This document shows positions 36,582 through 44,730 of a stretch of DNA of 64,000 nt, one piece after another; within the stretch, counting starts at the first letter, position 1; each line of letters begins with the position of its first letter. The stretch is from contig NZ_JAJKFQ010000001.1 of assembly GCF_020966635.1 (NCBI RefSeq), forward strand, positions 930,001 to 994,000, given 5' to 3'. The notes under the pieces were generated by a model that was given only the letters and a program-made list of their open reading frames with translations, made no database searches and was not told the DNA's origin. This stretch comes from Stieleria sp. JC731. GTDB taxonomy: Bacteria > Planctomycetota > Planctomycetia > Pirellulales > Pirellulaceae. Both the position numbers and the translations under genes were made by a program.

Positions 36582-38147
36582 ATGAATCAGAAAACAAAGC
36601 GGATTCCCGACTTTCGTGGGCCTCTCGTCACGCTATGCGTCATAGTTGTGGTGGCGATCGCAGGTCTGTATCTCTTTACTAGTATTCCCGCAAGCAACGG
36701 ATGGCCGTTGGCGTCGTTGTCAGCGGATTCGGATCATTCCGAAGACAGCGGGCACGACGAATCGCATGAGGGGCATGATCATTCAGGCCACGATCATGAG
36801 GGGCACTCCGAAGCCGACTCGATCGAGTTAAGTGATCAAGCTCGGGCAAATTTGCGTTTGACAACGACCGTTGCCAGCGTGCAACCATTTAGCGAATACG
36901 TGGAAATCCCCGGTGTCGTGACGCCATGGCCTGGAAGGACTCACATCACGATCACCTCGCCGTTAACAGGCGTCATCAATTCGATTCGTGTATCTCGCGG
37001 TGAATTGGTAGCCAGCGGCACGCCGCTATTTACGCTGCGACTGACGCACCAAGACCTCGTGCAAACGCAGGAAAAGTTTTTGACGTCGTTGGGGCAATTG
37101 GATGTAGAGGAGCGAGAGATTCGGCGTTTATCTTCGATTGCTTCATCAGGGGCGATCGCAGCAAACAAACGTATCGAACGTGAATATGAACGAGATCGAT
37201 TGTTAGCGAGTATCCAGGCGGCACGGCAATCGATGCTGTTGCATGGTCTAAATGTCGATCAGATCAATCAAATCGAACGCACTCGAGAGTTGGTCCGCGA
37301 AGTCACCGTGTATGCTCCGATCCTGCATACCGATCGTTCCATCCACCATGATTCGATAGACCCACCTCTGCCACCATCGGCTGGCCATCAAGGTGCGGGA
37401 AGCCAATTTGTGACGCACGATTCAAGGCATGCCAATGAGAATCACGGTCAACAGTTGACGTCCTTGGTTCAGCCTCCTCCGGCACATCCCGAACATGTTG
37501 ATGCGGATTTCTTGATCACCGATTTGTTGGTGAGCCGAGGGCAGTCGGTTCAGGCGGGAGAAACGCTTTGCCAGCTTTCGGACTATAGCCAACTTTTGAT
37601 CGAAGGCTCAGCCTTCCAGCGTGACAGCGAAACCCTACGTCGTGCCGCCGATCGAGAGGCTGATTTGCAAGCCGTGGTCGAACTCGGTTTCCAAGATCGA
37701 AAAATCGTCGATGGATTGAAGATCGTTTACCTAGGCAACGAAGTCGACCGTGAATCAAGGGCACTGCCGTTCTACGTCATGCTTGGGAACGAAGTCGAAC
37801 GCAGCGTTCAGGTTGGTGACGAGCGATTTGTCAGTTGGCGATACAAGCCGGGGCAGCGTTTAACAATTCGAGTTCCGCTTCAAATGCTTGATGAAGCCAT
37901 CGTTGTTCCAAAAGAAGCCGTTGCCGAGGAAGGTCCCGAGCGATACGTCTTTGTCGAAAATGATCATCATTTCGATAGAGTCTCTGTCCATGTTCTCGCA
38001 CAGGATTCGGTCAATGTCGCGATCGCGAACGATGGGCAGCTTTGGCCTGGGCAAACGGTCGCGGTAAGCGGGTCTCACCAATTACAGATGGCGATCAAAA
38101 ACAAGAGCGGTGGAGCGATCGATCCACATGCCGGACATAACCACTAA
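36582..38147 (+). CDS. Heavy-metal RND efflux periplasmic adaptor (CusB/CzcB type)
   Basis: A 521-residue membrane fusion protein linking the inner-membrane pump to an outer channel. After the first membrane helix (VTLCVIVVVAIAGLYLF) comes a strongly His/Asp-rich stretch (SHEGHDHSGHDHEGH) as in CzcB-type adaptors. Barrel-sandwich and hairpin segments follow (ITSPLTGVINSIRVSRGELVASG, then the coiled QTQEKFLTSLGQLDVEE). After a His-rich insertion come LLVSRGQSVQAGETLCQLSDYSQL and the beta-barrel segment RLTIRVPLQMLDEAIVVPKEAV. The C-terminus ends HAGHNH. The ATG at 36582 is preferred; an upstream frame to 36444 adds residues without similarity. Confidence 0.9.
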   Translation: MNQKTKRIPDFRGPLVTLCVIVVVAIAGLYLFTSIPASNGWPLASLSADSDHSEDSGHDESHEGHDHSGHDHEGHSEADSIELSDQARANLRLTTTVASVQPFSEYVEIPGVVTPWPGRTHITITSPLTGVINSIRVSRGELVASGTPLFTLRLTHQDLVQTQEKFLTSLGQLDVEEREIRRLSSIASSGAIAANKRIEREYERDRLLASIQAARQSMLLHGLNVDQINQIERTRELVREVTVYAPILHTDRSIHHDSIDPPLPPSAGHQGAGSQFVTHDSRHANENHGQQLTSLVQPPPAHPEHVDADFLITDLLVSRGQSVQAGETLCQLSDYSQLLIEGSAFQRDSETLRRAADREADLQAVVELGFQDRKIVDGLKIVYLGNEVDRESRALPFYVMLGNEVERSVQVGDERFVSWRYKPGQRLTIRVPLQMLDEAIVVPKEAVAEEGPERYVFVENDHHFDRVSVHVLAQDSVNVAIANDGQLWPGQTVAVSGSHQLQMAIKNKSGGAIDPHAGHNH

Positions 38148-38245
38148 ACCCTGAATTGGTTTTCATCGCAAGCGTCTCGTAAACGCTTCTGCGGAAAGTG
38201 TCGCATTCATTTCACTATCGATTCTGACTCGGGTTTCGTGTCGTC

Positions 38246-41200
38246 ATGCTTGATTCCATTATTCGTTTCTCACTCCGCAATCGCCTGATTGTGCTTGCGG
38301 TCGCTGTCATCCTGATGGGGATGGGAGCTTGGCAGGCGATCCGTTTGCCGATCGACGTTTTTCCCAACCTAAATCGTCCTCGCGTCGTCATCATGACCGA
38401 GGCGGCGGGAATGGCACCCGAAGAAGTTGAAGCGTTGATCACGTTCCCTTTGGAAACGGCTTTCAATGGGGCCAGTGGTGTCGAAGCCGTTCGCAGCAGC
38501 AGCGGCATCGGGTTGTCGGTGATCTATGTGGAATTCGGCTGGGGAACGGATATCTATAACGACCGTCAGATCGTCAACGAGCGGCTACAGCTCGCCCAAG
38601 AAAACTTGCCTGCAGGTATCAAACCAACACTGGCACCGATCTCGTCCATTATGGGGCAGATCTTGATGTACGCGATGTGGAGTGAAGGTGGTGAAACAGA
38701 GCCGATGGAAGTCCGTACCATGGCCGACTGGATCGTCAGGCAGCGGCTGTTAACGATCCCTGGAGTTTCGCAAGTCTTCACGATGGGCGGAGGGCGGATG
38801 CAATACCAAGTGCTATTGGATCCGGACAAGCTTCGCGAGTTCGATTTGACGATTCACGAAGTCCATCAGGCCGTGCAAGAATCTAACTTAAACGCGACCG
38901 GCGGATACCTGGATGAACAGGGCAGCAACGAACTGTTGGTGCGTGGGTTGGGGCGTCTGACAAGCTTGGATGACCTTCGGCAAATCGTCGTGGTGATGCG
39001 AGAGAATCGCCCGGTGACGCTTGCCGATGTTGCAGACGTTGTGGAGGGCGCCCAAGTCAAACGCGGCGATTCGTCTGCGTTGATTCGTCAGGGTGACGGA
39101 ACGATCGAAGGCGGACCCGCCGTTGTCCTGACCGTCAACAAGCAACCTGGTGCAGACACTCGCGCGGTTGACGATGCCATCCGGTTGGCATTGGAAGATC
39201 TAAAGGTGGCGATGCCCGATGACATTCGCATCGAAAACGTTTACTCGCAACGGTCGTTTATCGATCGAGCAATTGACAACGTGATCGAAGCCCTGGCAGA
39301 TGGGGGCGTGTTGGTCCTGGTGATTCTGTTTTTGTTTTTGCTGAATTTTCGCACAACGTTTATCACGCTCACAGCGATTCCATTATCGATCATCACCACC
39401 GCGATTGTGTTCGCTGCCTTCGGTCTGTCGATCAATACGATGACTCTGGGTGGGCTAGCGGTGGCGATCGGCGAACTGGTTGATGACGCCATTGTTGATG
39501 TCGAGAACATCTTTCGCCGTCTGAAAGAGTGGCGATTGAAAAAGAGCAACGCCAGCCTTTCGTCAGCCCAGAAATTACGAGATGCAATTAAAGTCGTCTA
39601 TGAAGCAAGCATCGAGGTGCGAAGTAGCGTCGTCTACGGAACGGCGATTGTTGTCATGGTTTTCTTGCCTCTGTTTGCACTGGAGGGCATGGAAGGAAAG
39701 TTATTCGTTCCTTTGGCCATGGGATACGTTGTTTCGCTTTTGGCTTCCCTGGTTGTGTCATTGACCGTCACTCCCGCCCTGTCGTCATTGCTGCTTGTCG
39801 GGAGTCGAGCATGGCGATTCGTTTTGCCCCTGTTTGCATTCGTGGTCGCAATGCTGATGGTGTATTGGTGCGTTCCACGAGTCTTTGATTTTGTTGGTTG
39901 GGATGTGCACTTGCCTGGAGGCAACCTTTGGTGGTCGATTGTCCTCACGCTACCGATCTGGATCATGATGCAGGTCGCAGAACGACTGTTGGGAGGCGAG
40001 GACGCTGAAGAGGGGCGATTGCTCGAAGGTTTGCACGGGATTGCCAAGATCGCGATCGATTTCAGCACGAAATTTTCAGGTCTCGTTCTAGGTTTGACTT
40101 TAGTCACCGTTGCATTTGCTGCACTGACACTGATGCGTCTGGAAAGTGACTTTCTGCCTCCTTTTAATGAGGGCTGTGTGCAGGTAAATGCTTTGTTGCC
40201 ACCAGGGTCGTCACTTGCAACAAGCAACAAGATCGGCCTGGCGATTCAAGAAGAGCTGATCAAGATTCCTACGGTGCGTTCGATCGCAAGGAAAACAGGG
40301 CGAGCAGAATTGGACGAGCACGCCGAAGGTGTCAATGTCACCGAAATGTATTTGGAGATAGAGGAAGGAGCTGACCGAGAAAAAACAATTGAATCGATCC
40401 GTCTCACCATGGATGAAATTCCCGGTGTAGTTTCAAGTACGGAGCAGCCGTTGGCTCACCTAATCAGCCACATGATTTCCGGAGTCAAAGCTCAGATCGG
40501 TATCAAGCTGTACGGTGACGACTTGGATCTGCTGCGGAAAAAGGCGGAGGAGATGAAAGCGGAGATCGCAAGCGTTCCAGGGTTGGCGGACGTGATGATC
40601 GAACAGCAGACCAATATTCCACAACTGCGAATCGAACTTGACCGACAAGCGTTGAAGCAAGCAGGTCTGCGACCAGCTCAGGTGATGGAGATGGTCGAAA
40701 CCGCGATGAACGGGACAGTGGTCAGCCAAATTTTGTTGGGGCAACGCAGTTTCAATCTTGTCGTTCGTATGGACGAACCGTATCGCGAAGACCTTTCGAA
40801 GCTTCGACGTTTGACCGTTCCGTTACCCGATGATGGGCGTTTGCCTTTGGAAACCGTTGCCAGAATCTATGAAAGCGGTGGCCCCAATACGATCAAACGC
40901 GAACAGGTTCGCCGTCGAATTGTATTGCAGGCGAATGTTGCAAATCGTGGTGTGGTGGATGTCGTTTCGGACATCAAAACACGTCTTGCCAACGTCGATT
41001 TGCCACCAGGTTACTTTCTGGAATATGGAGGGCAGTTCGAAAGTCAGCGATCGGCTTCTCGGCGGTTGGCACTGCTATCGGGTGTTGCGTTTCTAGGGAT
41101 GTTCTTGGTGCTTTACACGCTCTTTGGAAATGTAAACTTCGCGATGCAGGTACTCGTCGCGTTGCCGACAGCGTTTGTCGGAGCCGTCGCGGCGCTGCAG

Positions 41201-41629
41201 CTAACCGGTCAAAACTTGACGGTTGCTGCGATGGTAGGATTCATTTCACTTTGCGGTATCGCCAGCCGAAACGGAATTCTGTTGCTCAACCACTACGTGC
41301 ACTTGGTCAAGTTTGAAGGGGAAGGTTGGACCAGAGCTATGGTGCGACGTGCAGGACAGGAACGGATGGCGCCAGTCTTGATGACGGCGCTGACAAGTGG
41401 AATCGGACTGTTACCGTTGGCACTGGCCGCAGGTGAGCCTGGAAAAGAAATTCTGTATTCGATTGCCACCGTCATCGTCGGTGGTCTGATCACCAGCACA
41501 CTTGCGGAGTTCTTTGTGCGTCCTGCACTGTTCTGGATGGTTGGAGTAGAGGCTGGAAAGCAAATCGTTTCGACAACCGACCAAGATCTATTTGCTGACC
41601 CCAAGCCCAAGGTAAAGCCTAGCCATTGA
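38246..41629 (+). CDS. Heavy-metal efflux RND permease (CusA/CzcA family)
   Basis: An 1127-residue inner-membrane proton-driven pump of the HME-RND group. It opens with SIIRFSLRNRLIVLAVAV and LPIDVFPNLNRPRVVI, followed by GMAPEEVEALITFPLE. The fourth-helix motif is AIGELVDDAIVDVENIFRR. At the position of the first aspartate of the CzcA helix-4 motif it has Ala, as in CusA, whereas the second Asp and the Glu are kept. The C-terminal half has LESDFLPPFNEGCV and LCGIASRNGILLLNH. A long insertion after about residue 540 contains extra hydrophobic segments. The gene follows the adaptor by 98 bases. Monovalent copper or silver as cargo is suggested but not proven. Confidence 0.93.
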   Translation: MLDSIIRFSLRNRLIVLAVAVILMGMGAWQAIRLPIDVFPNLNRPRVVIMTEAAGMAPEEVEALITFPLETAFNGASGVEAVRSSSGIGLSVIYVEFGWGTDIYNDRQIVNERLQLAQENLPAGIKPTLAPISSIMGQILMYAMWSEGGETEPMEVRTMADWIVRQRLLTIPGVSQVFTMGGGRMQYQVLLDPDKLREFDLTIHEVHQAVQESNLNATGGYLDEQGSNELLVRGLGRLTSLDDLRQIVVVMRENRPVTLADVADVVEGAQVKRGDSSALIRQGDGTIEGGPAVVLTVNKQPGADTRAVDDAIRLALEDLKVAMPDDIRIENVYSQRSFIDRAIDNVIEALADGGVLVLVILFLFLLNFRTTFITLTAIPLSIITTAIVFAAFGLSINTMTLGGLAVAIGELVDDAIVDVENIFRRLKEWRLKKSNASLSSAQKLRDAIKVVYEASIEVRSSVVYGTAIVVMVFLPLFALEGMEGKLFVPLAMGYVVSLLASLVVSLTVTPALSSLLLVGSRAWRFVLPLFAFVVAMLMVYWCVPRVFDFVGWDVHLPGGNLWWSIVLTLPIWIMMQVAERLLGGEDAEEGRLLEGLHGIAKIAIDFSTKFSGLVLGLTLVTVAFAALTLMRLESDFLPPFNEGCVQVNALLPPGSSLATSNKIGLAIQEELIKIPTVRSIARKTGRAELDEHAEGVNVTEMYLEIEEGADREKTIESIRLTMDEIPGVVSSTEQPLAHLISHMISGVKAQIGIKLYGDDLDLLRKKAEEMKAEIASVPGLADVMIEQQTNIPQLRIELDRQALKQAGLRPAQVMEMVETAMNGTVVSQILLGQRSFNLVVRMDEPYREDLSKLRRLTVPLPDDGRLPLETVARIYESGGPNTIKREQVRRRIVLQANVANRGVVDVVSDIKTRLANVDLPPGYFLEYGGQFESQRSASRRLALLSGVAFLGMFLVLYTLFGNVNFAMQVLVALPTAFVGAVAALQLTGQNLTVAAMVGFISLCGIASRNGILLLNHYVHLVKFEGEGWTRAMVRRAGQERMAPVLMTALTSGIGLLPLALAAGEPGKEILYSIATVIVGGLITSTLAEFFVRPALFWMVGVEAGKQIVSTTDQDLFADPKPKVKPSH

Positions 41630-41744
41630 ACTTCGTTGGGCAGATTCGAATTCTAGGTCGCCACGTTTGTAGTGGCGTCCCAATACCCGTTTCCGGCGGT
41701 ACGCTAGGTAATGGCCATACGCCGGATAATTATGGAGAGTGATG

Positions 41745-42104
41745 ATGTTGAAAGGACTGTTGATTCCAGTTGTGTTTGTTGCTGGGTTGTTTGTCGCGTC
41801 AAATAACAATGTTCGAGCAGATGGCGTCCCTGCTGGTGTTACAGCTCAGTCGCGAGAAATCGTCGAATACCGATTGGAAAAATGGAAGGTGACGCATGCC
41901 GAAGAGGGAAAGAAAGGTGAGCAGCTCGTCGGGACGTTGAAGAAACTACGTTGCGAAGTTGAAGTCAGCGCGCATGGCGGACATCAAGATGTCAAATACA
42001 GATGCCCGCAGTGGCAAAAGCTTTCGCTGAAAAGTCACAAAGAAGCTCATCAGTGGGAAGGCTGGTTGAAAAAACTTGGCTTTGAAACCAAACACACCCA
42101 TTGA
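41745..42104 (+). CDS. Small exported protein of the metal efflux locus
   Basis: A 119-residue protein with a signal peptide (KGLLIPVVFVAGLFVAS, cleavage near VRADG) and a basic mature part. It has two Cys (KLRCEV and KYRCPQW), probably forming a disulfide, and a His-containing tail (ETKHTH). GGAG stands 7 bases before the ATG at 41745; the upstream in-frame ATG at 41742 and GTG at 41739 are less well spaced. It sits between the permease and the His-rich lipoprotein genes. I do not recognise a family. Confidence 0.65.
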   Translation: MLKGLLIPVVFVAGLFVASNNNVRADGVPAGVTAQSREIVEYRLEKWKVTHAEEGKKGEQLVGTLKKLRCEVEVSAHGGHQDVKYRCPQWQKLSLKSHKEAHQWEGWLKKLGFETKHTH

Positions 42105-42160
42105 TCAAACAGCACATTTAATCTCGTCCGCGTACCAAGATACTCACAATCGAGGATCCA

Positions 42161-42697
42161 ATGATGTATTTGAAACATTCGATCGCTCTGCTAAGCATCG
42201 TCGCTCTGGTTGGGTGCAACGGTGGCTCAGCCAAGACCGAAGTCGACGACAGTCCAATTGTGATGGATGAATTGCCACCAGGTCTGGATAGTCACGATCA
42301 TGGTGCGCACGAGCATCCCGAGCACGGGCCACACGGCGGTGAACTAGTCGAACTCGGGCAGGAGGCTTACCACATCGAATTCATTCACGATGATGAGGAT
42401 GTGGAAATGTTTATTTTGGATGGTGCGGCGGAGAGTGAAGTGGCTATCGCGGCAGAGACCTTAACGGTCAGTCTAAAGCTGGATGGCAAAGTTAAATCCT
42501 TTGAACTGGCATCCGTTGAAAAGAACGCTGACGGGAAAGCTTCCCATTTCCTATCGACCGAAGCAGACTTGGTTCAGTCGATGAAAGCGGCAGCCGAAGG
42601 CGTCATCGTACTGAATATCGAAGGAAAGTCGTTTACCGGTAGCCTGTCACATGACCATGATCATGAAGGTCACGACCATTCTGGACATGACCACTAA
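42161..42697 (+). CDS. His-rich lipoprotein of the metal efflux locus
   Basis: A 178-residue lipoprotein with lipobox IVALVGC at about residues 13-19. Two metal-binding stretches are clear: SHDHGAHEHPEHGPHGGE near residue 45 and SHDHDHEGHDHSGHDH at the C-terminus. Between them lies a beta-rich domain (AYHIEFIHDDEDVEMFILDG, VSLKLDGKVKSFEL). It is probably a periplasmic metal buffer or chaperone for the RND system. GAGG precedes the tandem ATG codons. Its stop overlaps the stop of the opposite-strand GGDEF/EAL gene by 4 bases. Confidence 0.78.
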   Translation: MMYLKHSIALLSIVALVGCNGGSAKTEVDDSPIVMDELPPGLDSHDHGAHEHPEHGPHGGELVELGQEAYHIEFIHDDEDVEMFILDGAAESEVAIAAETLTVSLKLDGKVKSFELASVEKNADGKASHFLSTEADLVQSMKAAAEGVIVLNIEGKSFTGSLSHDHDHEGHDHSGHDH

Positions 42698-44730
42698 GGC
42701 GTCAGGCGGTTCTGGATAAAAGATGATGGTGGCGGTGCCGGCATTGGCAACGCGATTGGCAATCCGGAGCGAATGATTTGAATTCCCCGACTGCTGGTCG
42801 GTTCAAGTAGCAGGCTGCGTAGTCCTTCGATCGTCATTGGTGGTGCGAAGAGATATCCCTGAGCGCTATCGCATCCCCATTGTTGCAGCAGATTGAGTTG
42901 CAAGGGAGATTCCACCCCTTGGCATACGATCTTGGCGAGCAAGTGATGTGCGAGTTTCATAATCGCTTGTGCGATGATCGCATGGCCATGGTCGACAACG
43001 ATGGATGCGGTGAACGTTCTGTCAATCTTGACAGTTTCAACCGGGTATTCATGAAAGCAGGTCAGCGATGAACTGCCTTTGCCAAAGTCGTCGATATGGA
43101 TGCCGATTCCCAGGTCAGACAGTTCTTGCATTGTTTGCCGAGACCGCTCGCTGTGGCGAGCGTCACTGGCTTCGGACATTTCCAGTTTAAGCGACCATTT
43201 GAATTTTGTTCGTTCGCGGATCGCAATAAGGCGATCTGTGAAGAACGGGTCTGCAAGTTGACGCCGAGAAACGTTGACACCTAAGTAGACATCAGGTCGA
43301 TCGGAGTCGGCGAAAGACATCATCAAGCGACTGAATTCACGCATTGATTGTTCGAGCACCCATTCACCGAACTGGCTGACGAGCCCGATTTCTTCAGCAA
43401 TGGGGATGAACTTACTTGGCGGGATGTAGTTGCCTTCGGAGTTTCGCCAGCGTGAGAGGACTTCGACACCTTGAATCGTGCCATCGAGCAGACCGACGAT
43501 TGGTTGGAAGCGAAGTTCAAATTGTTCGTTTCGTAGAGCTTCACGCAATTGAGCTTCTAGTTCATGCCGCGCGACGATCGCGTCATGCATGGTCTGGTCA
43601 AAGACCGCAATCTGGCCTTTGCCAGAATTCTTCGCTTGGTACATCGCGGTATCGGCATTGCGCAACGCGTCGTGGGCATCATCAAGCGAATCTTCTAGGA
43701 ACGCGACACCAACACTCGTCCCAACGGTTACCAAGCGTGCACCGATTTGGAACGGTTCGGAGATGCGTTTGACGATACGACGGGCAACACGCAGGGCATC
43801 GTCACGATGCATCATTTGTTCCAGCAAGACGACGAATTCGTCGCCTCCAAGTCGAACTGTCTTGTCCGCATCGTCAGTGTGAAGCGGCTCACAGGTTTCC
43901 GGGCAGCGTGTTGACGTGTCGCGTTCGCGTACACATTCTTGCAGTCGCATTGCGACCTGATTTAGCAGTTCGTCACCCGCATCATGGCCCAATGAGTCAT
44001 TGATGATTTTGAAATTGTCAAGATCCAAAAACAGCAACGCATCAAATGTTTTGCGTTTGGGGCCCTGGTTTGCCAAAACGGATTCAAGCTTTTCGATCAG
44101 AAACGGACGGTTGGGTAGGTCCGTTAACGAATCACGATGAGCTATATCACGCAATTCCGATTCGGCTTTTCGGCGGCGGTCGACCTCATCGCGGAGAGTC
44201 GACATCTTTTGTTTTTGCCGAATCGCTAACCGGTATTTCTCACTCAACGCCAGTGCCAGTTGTCTGGCTTCGTCGTGGGCGAACGGCTTGCGAAGTAGTA
44301 ACAGACGATCGCTGTAACCGAGGCTTTGAACGATGTCTTCCCAGGTGTGGTCGCTGTAGGCTGTGCAGATAACCACTTGAATATCGGAATCGATTCGCCA
44401 TAAACGCTTGATCGTTTCCAGCCCATCCATCCCTTGGGGCATTCTCATGTCGACAAACGCGACAGAGAACCGTTGTCCCGATTCGATTGATTGCTGAATG
44501 CAATGGACACCCTCTTCACCGCTGTAGGCATGTGTCAGCGAGAATGTTGGCGCCTCGGTATCTTTGGCATTCGAATTTGAAGCCGTTTCATTTTGCAAAA
44601 ACTTCGCTTCAAAGTCGTCCAAATCGTCGTCTTGTTTGCGGTCTGTCTCAAAAATCCTTTTGAATGTCGCATGGATTTCAGACTGATCGTCAATGACCAG
44701 GATGTGTCGTTCTAGCAAGAAGTCGTTCAT
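42694..44730 (-). CDS. Response regulator with GGDEF and EAL domains
   Basis: A 678-residue cytoplasmic regulator of c-di-GMP. It has a receiver domain (ILVIDDQSEIHATFK; FVDMRMPQGMDG; LLRKPFA) with an insertion after its first helix. A GGDEF domain follows with an intact RLGGDEF signature, LDLDNFKIINDSLGHDAGD and no obvious RxxD inhibitory site. The C-terminal EAL domain keeps GVEVLSRW, NVSRRQL, IDDFGKGSSS, KIDRTF and CDSAQGY. It has QGVES where active phosphodiesterases have EGVE, so Gln604 replaces the conserved glutamate. Cyclase activity is likely; phosphodiesterase activity is doubtful. It is coupled to the histidine kinase gene by a 4-base overlap. Confidence 0.92.
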   Translation of the reverse strand: MNDFLLERHILVIDDQSEIHATFKRIFETDRKQDDDLDDFEAKFLQNETASNSNAKDTEAPTFSLTHAYSGEEGVHCIQQSIESGQRFSVAFVDMRMPQGMDGLETIKRLWRIDSDIQVVICTAYSDHTWEDIVQSLGYSDRLLLLRKPFAHDEARQLALALSEKYRLAIRQKQKMSTLRDEVDRRRKAESELRDIAHRDSLTDLPNRPFLIEKLESVLANQGPKRKTFDALLFLDLDNFKIINDSLGHDAGDELLNQVAMRLQECVRERDTSTRCPETCEPLHTDDADKTVRLGGDEFVVLLEQMMHRDDALRVARRIVKRISEPFQIGARLVTVGTSVGVAFLEDSLDDAHDALRNADTAMYQAKNSGKGQIAVFDQTMHDAIVARHELEAQLREALRNEQFELRFQPIVGLLDGTIQGVEVLSRWRNSEGNYIPPSKFIPIAEEIGLVSQFGEWVLEQSMREFSRLMMSFADSDRPDVYLGVNVSRRQLADPFFTDRLIAIRERTKFKWSLKLEMSEASDARHSERSRQTMQELSDLGIGIHIDDFGKGSSSLTCFHEYPVETVKIDRTFTASIVVDHGHAIIAQAIMKLAHHLLAKIVCQGVESPLQLNLLQQWGCDSAQGYLFAPPMTIEGLRSLLLEPTSSRGIQIIRSGLPIALPMPAPPPSSFIQNRLTP

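Noticed and set aside
38163..38181. AAGCGT/ACGCTT hairpin between the RND adaptor and permease genes
   Set aside because: Only a six-base stem without a U-tract, and the flanking genes are expected to be co-transcribed.
41659..41721. Small inverted repeats upstream of the small exported protein (CGCCAC/GTGGCG and CCGGCG/CGCCGG)
   Set aside because: Stems of six to eight bases with no U-tract or known operator pattern; too weak to call a terminator or binding site.
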